From an uncultured Bacteroidota bacterium (GTDB lineage: Bacteria; Bacteroidota; Bacteroidia; Bacteroidales; VadinHA17), in the NCBI GenBank assembly GCA_903844815.1, contig CAIMVD010000399.1, forward strand, positions 1-64,000: a DNA stretch of 64,000 nucleotides, read 5' to 3'. Within the stretch, counting starts at the first letter, position 1; each line of letters begins with the position of its first letter. The translations under genes were made by a program, and so were the position numbers. The notes beneath the pieces were generated by a model, which was given only the letters and a program-made list of their open reading frames with translations, was not told the DNA's origin and did no database searches. This document shows positions 41,303 through 51,098 of this stretch, one piece after another.

Positions 41303-42439
41303 TTAAAAATGCCAGCCCTTAAGTACTAAAAAAGCCATGATCAATACATTGACAAGATTAATCGGCAAGAGGTATTTCCATTCCAGGGTCAGAAGCTGGT
41401 CGATCCTAAGCCTTGGGAAAGTCCATTTGAATAACATTATGATCCAGATTATGACGAAGGTTTTTCCAATGTACCAGATAAACGGTGGAATAAAATCCAT
41501 AACCATGTTGAATCCTTCCAGGTTCCCGATATGAAACGGCATCCATCCTCCAAGGAACATTGTTGCTGCAATCGATGCTACAATGAACATGTTTATGTAT
41601 TCTGCAAGATAGAAAAAGGCGAATTTGATACCGGAATACTCTGTATGGTATCCTGCCGTAAGTTCCGATTCAGCTTCAGCCATATCGAAGGGACCGCGGT
41701 TGATCTCGGCTGTGGATGAGATTACATATATTACAAATGCTATGACAGCTGGTATATGTCCTTTGAAGATGAACCAGCCAGTTCTCTGGGCTTCAACAAT
41801 CTCTGATAACTGCATGGTGCCTGAAAGAATTACGATTGTGATAAGGGCAAGTCCAATTGACAGTTCATAGCTGACGATCTGTGCGCCGCTTCTCATGGCT
41901 CCGATAAGCGAGTATTTACTGTTGCTCGACCAACCGGCCAGAAGCACGCCAACAACACTCATCGATGAAACAGCCAGGATATAGAATATTCCTATGTTAA
42001 AGTCGATCGCATGTAGTCCTTTTGCATAGGGTATGGCAGCAAGTGCCATAAAGTTCACTATGATTACAATATAAGGTGCGATGTTGAAAAGCAGGGAGTC
42101 AGCATTTTTAATTGGGATAATCTCCTTGAACAAAAGCTTAACGAGGTCTGCAATTGTCTGGAAGATCCCAAACGGGCCAATTCGGTTCGGACCCAGCCTG
42201 TTCTGAATGAATGCGCAGACCTTCCTTTCGGCATATACCAGGAATAGTCCTACAACCGCATAGAACAGCAGGAAAACAACGCCGACCACTACCATTTCAA
42301 TGACTGTAGTCCAGAATGGTGAAACTGATCCTTTCAGCCATTCGTCGACAGCTCCAGTGAGTATTGAAAAATCATAGAAGATTTTCCACCATGGCCCTGT
42401 AAATGCTGAAACATAACTTGCAATGAAATCAAATCGCAT
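41303..42439 (-). CDS. nuoH: NADH-quinone oxidoreductase subunit H
   Basis: AERKVCAFIQNRLGPNRIGPFGIFQTIADLVKLLFKE; PFDMAEAESELTAGYHTEYSG. Confidence 0.98.
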   Translation of the reverse strand: MRFDFIASYVSAFTGPWWKIFYDFSILTGAVDEWLKGSVSPFWTTVIEMVVVGVVFLLFYAVVGLFLVYAERKVCAFIQNRLGPNRIGPFGIFQTIADLVKLLFKEIIPIKNADSLLFNIAPYIVIIVNFMALAAIPYAKGLHAIDFNIGIFYILAVSSMSVVGVLLAGWSSNSKYSLIGAMRSGAQIVSYELSIGLALITIVILSGTMQLSEIVEAQRTGWFIFKGHIPAVIAFVIYVISSTAEINRGPFDMAEAESELTAGYHTEYSGIKFAFFYLAEYINMFIVASIAATMFLGGWMPFHIGNLEGFNMVMDFIPPFIWYIGKTFVIIWIIMLFKWTFPRLRIDQLLTLEWKYLLPINLVNVLIMAFLVLKGWHF

Positions 42440-42523
42440 ATTGTAATTGTTTCGTTTTCTATTTAAACTCTAATCTTTAACTCTAAGCCTTGAACTTTTG
42501 CCCTGCGCCCTGTGCCCCGTGCC

Positions 42524-43648
42524 TTATCTGTCAATATCAGGTATAATTAAATCTAGAGACCCTGAAATTGCAATAAGGTCGGCTATCTTGAAGCCTTTGG
42601 CGAGATGATTCAGAACCCCGAGATTAACGAAATTCGGAGATCTGAATTTCATTCTGAAAGGATTCTTGTTCCCATCGCTAATCACATAAACGCCAAGTTC
42701 GCCTCTTGCGGTTTCAACCCTCTGGAAATAGTCTCCTTCAGGAAGCTTAATTACGGGCTTCATTTTAACGGCATAAGGACCCTCAGGAATATTATCAATG
42801 AGCTGTTCAATAATATTCAACGATTCGCGCATTTCTTCAACCCTTGCAAGGTACCTGGCACAGGTATCTCCCTCGGTAAACAGGACTTCATTGAATTTAA
42901 CCCTGTCGTAGGCGCTGTATGGTTCATGTTTCCTGATGTCGCATGACAATCCGGACGCCCTGGCTGACGGGCCTGTAATACCGAATGAAATGGCATCCTG
43001 AAGGCTAAGCGTGCCAATTCCTGTTGTTCGTTCACGGAAGATCACATTGCCAGTCAGAATAGCATCGTATTCCGGAAGTTTCTTCCTGAAATACTTAATA
43101 TAATCTTTAACTTTTTTCTGAAAATCCGGGTGAAGGTCATACATAACGCCTCCGGGGCAGTTATAGCTCACAAGCATCCTGCCTCCTGTCGTCTCTTCAA
43201 AAATATCGAGGATCATCTCCCTGTCGCGAAGACCATAGAAGTAACAGGTTTGTCCGCCGAGGTCCATGCCGAAAGTTGCCCAGAAGAGCTGGTGCGACTG
43301 AAGACGTGAAAGCTCTGACATAATGGTCCTGATATATTTTATCCTGTCGGAAATATCCACTTCGAGGGCTTTTTCTACCAGAAGACAGACTGCTTCGTTG
43401 TTCTGGTGAGCAGAAAGATAGTCCATCCTGTCGGTGAGATGAATGATCTGAGGATAGGTAATGCTTTCGCACATCTTTTCTATTCCCCTGTGTATATACC
43501 CAATGTGAGGCTGAAGACTTTTTACCATCTCACCCTGAAGGGATACAACAAGCCTCAGTACGCCGTGAGTTGACGGGTGCTGCGGGCCCATATTTATAAT
43601 AAATTCCTGCTTCTCGTCAGTGGCAATGATTTCTACCTTCTCTTCCAT
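42524..43648 (-). CDS. nuoD: NADH-quinone oxidoreductase subunit D
   Basis: INMGPQHPSTHGVLRLVVSLQGE, HIGYIHRGIEK. Confidence 0.98.
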   Translation of the reverse strand: MEEKVEIIATDEKQEFIINMGPQHPSTHGVLRLVVSLQGEMVKSLQPHIGYIHRGIEKMCESITYPQIIHLTDRMDYLSAHQNNEAVCLLVEKALEVDISDRIKYIRTIMSELSRLQSHQLFWATFGMDLGGQTCYFYGLRDREMILDIFEETTGGRMLVSYNCPGGVMYDLHPDFQKKVKDYIKYFRKKLPEYDAILTGNVIFRERTTGIGTLSLQDAISFGITGPSARASGLSCDIRKHEPYSAYDRVKFNEVLFTEGDTCARYLARVEEMRESLNIIEQLIDNIPEGPYAVKMKPVIKLPEGDYFQRVETARGELGVYVISDGNKNPFRMKFRSPNFVNLGVLNHLAKGFKIADLIAISGSLDLIIPDIDR

Positions 43649-43651
43649 AAC

Positions 43652-44107
43652 TTACTTGGTAACAATATTAATATCATCGACATAGTCTTTTCTCAGAGGA
43701 AAACCCCATGAACTGTCGAGAAAGAGTCTTCTTAAATCAGGATGGTTCGTAAACTTGATTCCTAAAAGGTCGTACACCTCTCTTTCATGAAGGTTGGCGG
43801 TTTCCCAAAGGTCTGATACAGAATCGATATTGGGGTTCACCCTGTCGGAGGTACGCGTCTTTAACACGATGGAATGACCATGTACGGTTGAACGGAGATG
43901 ATATACAACGCCAAGATCCTGACCATAATCTACTCCTGTAAGGTTGAAGAGAAAGTCAAACTGAGCCTCTTCTTTTTCCCTGAGAAGTTTGGCTATGGCA
44001 TATAACTGTGAAGGGAGTAAAGTCACCTCGGTGAACTGTTTACCATTCCTTATCTCAAGATCCTGGTCTATCGATTTTACAAATTCTTCTAATTGCTTAT
44101 TATCCAT
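43652..44107 (-). CDS. nuoC: NADH-quinone oxidoreductase subunit C
   Basis: ANLHEREVYDLLGIKFTNHPDLRRLFLDSSWGFPLRKDY. Confidence 0.96.
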   Translation of the reverse strand: MDNKQLEEFVKSIDQDLEIRNGKQFTEVTLLPSQLYAIAKLLREKEEAQFDFLFNLTGVDYGQDLGVVYHLRSTVHGHSIVLKTRTSDRVNPNIDSVSDLWETANLHEREVYDLLGIKFTNHPDLRRLFLDSSWGFPLRKDYVDDINIVTK

Positions 44108-44138
44108 TGATAATCAGATTTCTGAGAGTAGAAATTTA

Positions 44139-44699
44139 CTATTTATAGTTATGCGACTCGTTCCTCACCTTCCTCGATTTAATGGTCTGGGTTTCGATCA
44201 TCCTCTGAAGCTGAAGCATACCATATAACAGGGCTTCTGGTCGGGGAGGGCAACCGGGAATGTAGACATCGACGGGAATAACATGCTCAACTCCTTTGAT
44301 TACGCTGTAGGAATTGAGAAAAAACGGTCCTCCTGATATTGCGCAGGCACCCATCGCAACAACATATTTTGGCTCCGACATCTGGTCATACAGCCTTTTA
44401 AGTACGGGAGCCATCTTATTTACTATCGTGCCGGCGACAACAATGACATCCGCCTGACGGGGACTGGCACGGTATACTTCCATGCCGAATCGGGCAAAGT
44501 CGTGCTTGGGTGCACCTGTCATCATCATTTCAATACCGCAGCAGCTGGTTGCGAAGGTAAGTGGCCACAAAGAATTTTTTCTGCCCCAGTTGATCACGCC
44601 ATCTATGCTGGTCAGAAAAACATTGGACCCTGATTCCCTCAGAAGTTCGAGACTTTCATTATCGCCGAACTCCTCATATTTCATTCCTTTTATTCCCAT
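44139..44699 (-). CDS. nuoB: NADH-quinone oxidoreductase subunit B
   Basis: [39 protein letters not shown]; start [10 protein letters not shown] at 44699 preferred over 44810. Confidence 0.97.
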   Translation of the reverse strand: MGIKGMKYEEFGDNESLELLRESGSNVFLTSIDGVINWGRKNSLWPLTFATSCCGIEMMMTGAPKHDFARFGMEVYRASPRQADVIVVAGTIVNKMAPVLKRLYDQMSEPKYVVAMGACAISGGPFFLNSYSVIKGVEHVIPVDVYIPGCPPRPEALLYGMLQLQRMIETQTIKSRKVRNESHNYK

Positions 44700-45040
44700 A
44701 TAAGTGCATGTTTTTTCCAGGCATATAATAATCCAAGGCCCAGTATGAAGAAGAATATCACAATCTCGACAAAAGCGGTCATTCCAACCTCTTTCATTAC
44801 TACAGCCCATGGAAATACCAGAACTGTTTCAACGTCGAATATCAGAAACAGGATAGCGAACAGATAATACCCGACATTAAATTGAAGCCATGTAACTCCC
44901 TCGGTAGGGACACCGCATTCATAGGGGTCAAATTTCTGTGGGTTGAACGATTTTGGAGCAACGATTCCTGAAAAAACCGGAACCAATCCAACAAAAACAG
45001 CTCCAAGGATGAAGAACAAAACTAACCATTCGTTGTTCAT
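44690..45040 (-). CDS. nuoA: NADH-quinone oxidoreductase subunit A
   Basis: [12 protein letters not shown]...[26 protein letters not shown]; start MNNEWLVLF at 45040 preferred over 45145. Confidence 0.96.
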   Translation of the reverse strand: MNNEWLVLFFILGAVFVGLVPVFSGIVAPKSFNPQKFDPYECGVPTEGVTWLQFNVGYYLFAILFLIFDVETVLVFPWAVVMKEVGMTAFVEIVIFFFILGLGLLYAWKKHALIWE

Positions 45041-45152
45041 ATATACTTTTATTAGCTTAAGGTGGCACAAAAATATTATAATAATTTGATTATTGTGAAA
45101 ACGATAACAGTAAATAAAGTGATAATTATCACATTTTCTCAACAATCAGAGC

Positions 45153-45941
45153 TTAAATAAAAATCTCAGGAGGATACTCAATATCAGTAAGAAATAGCCC
45201 TTTTGCCGGAACTGATTTTCCTGCGCTGCATCTGTTTTTTTCAAGAATTATTGCTTCAAATTTATGCAAATCAATTTTCCCCGATCCGATTTCTATCATT
45301 GTTCCCACAATGGCGCGAACCATATTGCGAAGGAACCTGTCAGCCTTGATTGTAAAAACCAGTCTGTCTGGCTCCTCTTCCCAAAGGGCACTGTAAATCT
45401 TGCAGATATTCGTTTTGGAATCGGAATGGAGCTTGCTGAAACTTGTAAAGTCGTCGTGAGTCATCAGTAGCCTGCATGCCTCGTTCATGGCCGGAGTGTC
45501 GATATTGCCATGCAAAAACCAGCTTGAGTCTTCCAGAAAGGGATCCTTTACCTTCGTTATAAAATATTTGTAGGTCCTTGAAATCGCACTGAACCGGGCA
45601 TTGGCATCGGGTAATACTTTTCTTACGGAACTTACTGAAATATCGCGTGGAAGAAAACAATTAAGCCTGAACATAAAGTTCTTTACAAGCGATAAATCTT
45701 TGTGCGAGGTTTCGAAATGAGCGCAAAAGGATGAAGCATGAACACCAGTATCGGTTCTTCCGGCGCCTGTTACTGAGATGGGTTCACATAGAATAGTACT
45801 TAATGCTTCTTCAAGTACCTGCTGAACAGTTACGGCATTGGGCTGAAGCTGCCACCCGTGATAGGAGGTTCCTTTGTATGAAATAAATATGAAGTACCTT
45901 GTTTTCACCAATTCGTTTCTAAAAAAAAGAAGCTGTCGCAA
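45153..45941 (-). CDS. truA: tRNA pseudouridine(38-40) synthase TruA
   Basis: SYKGTSYHGWQLQPNAVTVQQVLEEAL, VTGAGRTDTGVHA; exact start uncertain. Confidence 0.95.
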   Translation of the reverse strand: MRQLLFFRNELVKTRYFIFISYKGTSYHGWQLQPNAVTVQQVLEEALSTILCEPISVTGAGRTDTGVHASSFCAHFETSHKDLSLVKNFMFRLNCFLPRDISVSSVRKVLPDANARFSAISRTYKYFITKVKDPFLEDSSWFLHGNIDTPAMNEACRLLMTHDDFTSFSKLHSDSKTNICKIYSALWEEEPDRLVFTIKADRFLRNMVRAIVGTMIEIGSGKIDLHKFEAIILEKNRCSAGKSVPAKGLFLTDIEYPPEIFI

Positions 45942-46080
45942 AAACCTGAAAATGTCTTTTTATTACCTCTGTGTAGCTCTGTGTCAACTCTGTGATCTCT
46001 GTGTAAGTTCTTGATTACTGGTTACACAGAGAGACACAGAGAAAACACGGAGTCACACAGAGGGTTTTTGTGACAGTCTC
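45932..46080. repeat. Long imperfect inverted repeat (hairpin/MITE-like) with internal ctctgtgt reiterations
   Basis: Outer arms gctgtcgcaaaaacc / ggtttttgtgacagtc; inner arms with repeated ctctgtgt / acacagag. Confidence 0.85.
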
Positions 46081-46102
46081 CTAATTTACTGTTTTTAACA
46101 GG

Positions 46103-47329
46103 TTATCTTAACTTTGAGCCTTTTGTGGCAAAAAAGACAAGATAAATGTAATACACGAACATCAGACTGACAGCAATCATAACCGAGCCTGTAACAGCCT
46201 GTATTTTACCCATAACAAGCGATGAAATGGATGCACCTATAACCGAAGTTGCAATAACACCCGAAGCAACCTTTGCATGTGGTCCGAGATCTTCGAGAGC
46301 CAGGTTGTAAATAACAGGCCACATAATAGAATGTGTTAAACCAATGGCAAGGAATAGCCACATTGCAATTACAGGAGCACTTGAACTGAGAGCAAATGAA
46401 CTTCCAAGCAGAACAGCACCACCGATTGAACAGATAGTCAAGATCAGGGAAGCCTTGTATTTTCTTAAGATAAAGATTCCAAGTACACGGCCAACCATCA
46501 TACCACCCCAATAATACTTAAGCATATCGATTGGGTTAACGTCAGTAATGCCAAGTTTTGCAACATAATCGGGAAAAAAACTTGTGGGGCCGATTTCACA
46601 GCCCATATACAGGAAAATGGCTAATGAGCCCAGCCAAACATGAGTATATTTAAACGCACTTGATTTGTATTTTTTCTTCTCCTGACCCTCAGTTGCATTC
46701 TCATCATCTTTTATTTCAGGTAGTTTCAGGAAGAACATTATTAAAAGAATGGCTGCTGTGACTATTCCGATAACCATGAACGGGCCTTTAACAATATCCT
46801 GTATGGCGGAGTTTTCCATCTTAATGCCTGGCTCGAGTTTTGGAGTTACAAGCAGAACGGAAACAAAAATAGGTGCGATGATTGTTGCTACCGAATTGAG
46901 AGCGTTAGTAAGAGTAAGACGGCTTGCTCCGGTCTCCGGACTTCCCAATGCGTTTACATAGGGTCCGGCAGCAACCTGAAGAATAACTACACCGACTGCG
47001 AACACCGAAACAGTACTTAGAAATCCTAAGTAGCCCATCGAAACACCAGGTATGCAAAGGAAGAAACCGAGTGAGATTAAGGCAAGTCCGACAAGAACTC
47101 CGTTTTTATAGCCTATTTTTAAAAGCATCAAACCAACAGGGACAGATAAAATATAAGCTCCATAGAAAAATGTGTTGGGTAATTGTTTCTGAACATCGTT
47201 TAATCCAAACGCATTTTTCAGAAAATCGATAGTAGAGTTGTTCATGGTTGTTATAAACCCGAACAGGAAAAAGAGCGAAGCCATTACTATCAATGGGAAC
47301 AGATAGTTAGTTTTTCCAGATTTAGTCAT
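46103..47329 (-). CDS. Sugar MFS transporter (FucP/GluP-like)
   Basis: FFLFGFITTMNNSTIDFLKNAFGLND...LPNTFFYGAYILSVPVGLM; adjacent to galM/galK. Confidence 0.92.
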   Translation of the reverse strand: MTKSGKTNYLFPLIVMASLFFLFGFITTMNNSTIDFLKNAFGLNDVQKQLPNTFFYGAYILSVPVGLMLLKIGYKNGVLVGLALISLGFFLCIPGVSMGYLGFLSTVSVFAVGVVILQVAAGPYVNALGSPETGASRLTLTNALNSVATIIAPIFVSVLLVTPKLEPGIKMENSAIQDIVKGPFMVIGIVTAAILLIMFFLKLPEIKDDENATEGQEKKKYKSSAFKYTHVWLGSLAIFLYMGCEIGPTSFFPDYVAKLGITDVNPIDMLKYYWGGMMVGRVLGIFILRKYKASLILTICSIGGAVLLGSSFALSSSAPVIAMWLFLAIGLTHSIMWPVIYNLALEDLGPHAKVASGVIATSVIGASISSLVMGKIQAVTGSVMIAVSLMFVYYIYLVFFATKGSKLR

Positions 47330-47344
47330 AATCAGTAGTTTAAT

Positions 47345-48412
47345 TTATTTTACAGAGAATTTATACAAACAAGTTTGTTTATAAACTTCGTCAGGCCTCA
47401 AAAGGGTGGAGGGAAAGCCGGGTTTATTTGGGGAATCGGGATAGTTTTGTGTTTCAAGACATAGAGCCGATCGTATGCCATACGATTTACCGCCCTTGCC
47501 TTTGTCGCTGCCATCGAGCCAGTTGCCTGTATACAGCTGCATGCCAGGCTGTGTTGTATGGACTTCCATGACTCGTCCCGAACCGGTATCGCAACATATC
47601 GCCGCAAGAGCTAAGTTCCCCGGCATGTCATTATTAATTATCCAATTATGGTCATATCCCTTTCCATAATCAAGCTGATCGAAATTATCGTCAATTCGTT
47701 TTCCTATTATTTCAGATTTTCTGAAATCCATTGGAGTACCTTCCACTTCCTTAAATTCACCAGATGGAATAAGCACCTCGCTTACCGGAGTAAACTTGTC
47801 GGCGTTAATTGTAAGTTCATGTTCAAGAATATCTCCGTTTCCTTCGCCCGCCAGATTAAAGAATGAATGTGAAGCAATATTCACATGAGTCGCCTTGTCG
47901 GTGGTTGCTTCATAGTCTAACCTGAGTTCATTATTATCTGTCAGAGAATATGTTACCCTGAGAGTAAGCGTACCCGGATATCCCATTTCGCCATCCCTGC
48001 TAACATAGACCATTTCTACCTCTTCCCCTTTTGAAGTGACAATGACTTCATTGGATTCAAAAACCTGATTGTTAAACCCCTCAGGTCCCCCGTGAAGTGA
48101 GTTTGGTCCATTGTTAACAGGTAACTGGTAGGTTACACCATCAATCACAAACCTTCCTTCTGCTATCCTGTTTGCGAACCTCCCGCATATTGCTCCGAAA
48201 TACGGATTTCCATTAATGTATCCTTCAATTGATTCATATCCCAGGACAATATCGGAGAATTTGCCATTTCGGTCAGGTATGTAAATACTTACGATTTTTG
48301 CCCCGAAGTTTGAAATCTGGACAACCATTCCATTCCCGTTTCTCAGTGTATAGAGAGCCGTTGGTTTCCCTTTATAGGTGCCTTTAAAGGCTTCTTCATT
48401 AATTATCTTCAT
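47345..48412 (-). CDS. galM: Aldose 1-epimerase (galactose mutarotase)
   Basis: YFGAICGRFANRIAEGRF, NGPNSLHGGPEGFNNQVF, HVNIASHSFFNLAGEG. Confidence 0.95.
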   Translation of the reverse strand: MKIINEEAFKGTYKGKPTALYTLRNGNGMVVQISNFGAKIVSIYIPDRNGKFSDIVLGYESIEGYINGNPYFGAICGRFANRIAEGRFVIDGVTYQLPVNNGPNSLHGGPEGFNNQVFESNEVIVTSKGEEVEMVYVSRDGEMGYPGTLTLRVTYSLTDNNELRLDYEATTDKATHVNIASHSFFNLAGEGNGDILEHELTINADKFTPVSEVLIPSGEFKEVEGTPMDFRKSEIIGKRIDDNFDQLDYGKGYDHNWIINNDMPGNLALAAICCDTGSGRVMEVHTTQPGMQLYTGNWLDGSDKGKGGKSYGIRSALCLETQNYPDSPNKPGFPSTLLRPDEVYKQTCLYKFSVK

Positions 48413-48479
48413 TTTGTCTGATAAAAATTTATCGCTGAATAAAATTGAGTAATTAGCTGCAGATCGAAAACAGTTCCCT

Positions 48480-49742
48480 TTACAGGTTTATTCTGTCAGC
48501 TCCTTTTTGTCTGATAAAGAGGTTATGACAAGCTCCTTTTCCATAGACATGTTCCAGGGTTGTGATGTATTTTTCAAGAAGGTTTTCAGGAACAAAAGCC
48601 TGAATAGTACCGGCAAATCCTCCTCCATGTACCCGCCATGCTCCCTGTCCCTTAAGTAGAAGATCGCTTAATGCCAGAGCCAGCGATACGCCTTGTTCCC
48701 TTACATTGTTTACGGGGTAAATATTCTGGTTATACATATATGAACTGAAACCGGAGTCGGTAACCATGCCGAGAAAAGATCTGAAATCATTTTTTTCAAG
48801 TGCGGCCACCTGTTCAACGACTCTCTGATTATCCTGCTGAAAATGAATTGCACGAAGGATGGCCCTGTCACCTACCTTTTCACGGATACTGGGCGCAATT
48901 TCCAAAACCTGATCGAGGCTTACCTGCCTGAGAACCTTTGCCCCCAACTCGGCTGCGACTGCCTTCATATCTGTCGGCAAGGAGGCGTATTCGTCATTCA
49001 GATCTGCATGATTACCACCTGTATCGGTGATTACAAGCGAAAATCCTGTAGCGACGAAATCAAAGTTAACTTTTTTGACCACAGGGTTCGAGGGATCCTT
49101 GAAATCAATTGTTACAAGTCCGCCAACGGCACAAGCGGTCTGATCCATTAACCCGCAGGGTTTGCCAAAATAAACATTCTCGGCATATTGTCCGATAATT
49201 GCATTCTGAACAGGGTCGAGTTTTCCGTCATTGAAAAGATGGCTTATTATCGCTCCTACGAGAACCTCAAATGAGGCAGAAGAGCTTAGTCCCGATCCGA
49301 CAGGTACTCCGCTGTCGATACAACAGTCAAATCCTCCTGTTGTAAAACCAAGTTCCTTCATCCTGGCACTTATGCCCCTGATTATTGAAGCTGATGTGAA
49401 ATTTTCGGCTTTATCCGGAGCAAGGTTCGCCAGATCCACTTCAAACTTCTCATACCCGGAGGAAAGAACACTTATAATATTGGTATTGTTCTTTGCTGCA
49501 ACGGCAATATTATCCATGTTTACTGCGCCTGCCAGGACCCTGCCATAGTTGTGATCTGTATGATTTCCGCCTATTTCAGTGCGACCGGGAGAACTGAAAA
49601 CCATAATGTCATTCGTCCCATAAACATCATTAAACTTATCAATAAGAGAGTTGTACCTTTTTTCCTGTTTATCGAGGATAGCCGGATTAGTACCGTACAG
49701 TTCCTTAAATGTACTGTTGTTACTGCTAATAAATTTTTCCAT
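48480..49742 (-). CDS. galK: Galactokinase
   Basis: SSPGRTEIGGNHTDHNYGRVLAGAV, VPVGSGLSSSASFEVLVG, GGGFAGTIQAFV. Confidence 0.97.
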   Translation of the reverse strand: MEKFISSNNSTFKELYGTNPAILDKQEKRYNSLIDKFNDVYGTNDIMVFSSPGRTEIGGNHTDHNYGRVLAGAVNMDNIAVAAKNNTNIISVLSSGYEKFEVDLANLAPDKAENFTSASIIRGISARMKELGFTTGGFDCCIDSGVPVGSGLSSSASFEVLVGAIISHLFNDGKLDPVQNAIIGQYAENVYFGKPCGLMDQTACAVGGLVTIDFKDPSNPVVKKVNFDFVATGFSLVITDTGGNHADLNDEYASLPTDMKAVAAELGAKVLRQVSLDQVLEIAPSIREKVGDRAILRAIHFQQDNQRVVEQVAALEKNDFRSFLGMVTDSGFSSYMYNQNIYPVNNVREQGVSLALALSDLLLKGQGAWRVHGGGFAGTIQAFVPENLLEKYITTLEHVYGKGACHNLFIRQKGADRINL

Positions 49743-49944
49743 GATCGCTAAATATATTTCTTTAAGGTTGATATTAATTGGTCAATAAATATAAAAATTT
49801 ATAGCACACAAGGTAATTTATTTTTTAACGACGTTATGACACGTGAATCCATTTTTAAATAGATTTTTAAATAAATTTGCGATCACTAATTGAAGTTTTG
49901 CTTCATTGACAGGTAATTAATTCACTTTTGTTAAAAAAAATAAA

Positions 49945-50982
49945 ATGAAAATAAATAAGAGAGGCTTTGCAAGCGATAACAATGCCGGGATACACCCTGA
50001 GATACTTAAGGAGATTGCCAATGTAAATACCGGACACGTTGTTGGTTACGGAGCTGATATTTATACTGAAAGTGCCATAGAGTTATTCAAATCACAATTT
50101 GGCAGTCAGACTGAAGTATTCTTTGTCTTTACGGGAACAGCTGCAAATGTCCTTGGTCTGTCAGCAGTCGTTCGACCATGGAATTCTGTAATAGCTTCAT
50201 CAACAGCACATCTGGAGACGGATGAATGCGGCGCTCCTGAAAAATTTCTGGGATGCAAGGTTCTGACTGTTGATACTGCTGATGGCAGGATTGATGTTGA
50301 TGGTATAGCGAGGCACATGCACGGATTTGATTTCGAGCATCATTCCCAGCCAAAAGTAATCTCAATAACGCAATCTACCGAGATGGGAACCGTATATTCA
50401 GCTGAAGCGATCAGGAAAATTGCCGATTATGTCCATTCGAAAGGGCTGCTGCTTCACATGGACGGATCGCGGATTGCAAATGCGGCAGTATCTCTCGGAT
50501 TGCCTTTCAAGGCCTTTACAACAGATGCCGGTGTGGATATTTTATCCTTTGGAGGAACCAAAAACGGAATGATGTCGGGTGAAGCAATCTGTTTCCTGAA
50601 GCCAGGGTTGACTGAAAATTTTAAATATATGAGGAAGCAGGGTATGCAGCTAGCCTCCAAGATGAGATTCATTTCAGCACAATATAATGCCTACTTCAGA
50701 AACGATTTATGGAAAGAGTGCGCTTCGCATGCAAATGCTATGGCGCAGCTGCTTGCTGAAAAACTCAAAGGTTTCAGTCAGATAAGAATCACGCAGGAGG
50801 TTCAGGCCAATGGCGTTTTTGTGATAATGCCAAAGGAACTGGCTGAGAAGCTTCAGAAGCAGTATTTTTTCTATCCCTGGAATGAAGCGACTTCAGAATA
50901 CAGGCTCATGACAGCATGGGATACGGAAGCAGAAGACATTGAACGATTTGCAGAATGCATTGAAAATGAGGGTATTCGTTAA
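49945..50982 (+). CDS. Low-specificity L-threonine aldolase family (PLP-dependent beta-eliminating lyase)
   Basis: SDNNAGIHPEILKEIANVN, GYGADIYTESAIELFKSQFG, LHMDGSRIANAAVSLG, SFGGTKNGMMSGEAI. Confidence 0.93.
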   Translation: MKINKRGFASDNNAGIHPEILKEIANVNTGHVVGYGADIYTESAIELFKSQFGSQTEVFFVFTGTAANVLGLSAVVRPWNSVIASSTAHLETDECGAPEKFLGCKVLTVDTADGRIDVDGIARHMHGFDFEHHSQPKVISITQSTEMGTVYSAEAIRKIADYVHSKGLLLHMDGSRIANAAVSLGLPFKAFTTDAGVDILSFGGTKNGMMSGEAICFLKPGLTENFKYMRKQGMQLASKMRFISAQYNAYFRNDLWKECASHANAMAQLLAEKLKGFSQIRITQEVQANGVFVIMPKELAEKLQKQYFFYPWNEATSEYRLMTAWDTEAEDIERFAECIENEGIR

Positions 50983-51046
50983 TTAATTCCCCCTTGTGCT
51001 CACATAAAGCCATGTCATTCCGATTATCAATTATATCGAAAAAAAT

Positions 51047-51073
51047 AGAGGCTGTCCTTTTGGGGCAGCCTCT
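51047..51073. terminator. Rho-independent terminator, probably shared by tonB (minus) and the aldolase gene (plus)
   Basis: agaggctgtcc ttttg gggcagcctct stem-loop between convergent genes; T-rich on both strands (minus-strand tail atttttttc). Confidence 0.82.
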
Positions 51074-51098
51074 TTTAGTATTATCTGAATTCAGATTT

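Noticed and set aside
44700-44810. Upstream extension of nuoB
   Set aside because: It overlaps the nuoA 3' end out of frame; NuoB homology starts at [10 protein letters not shown].
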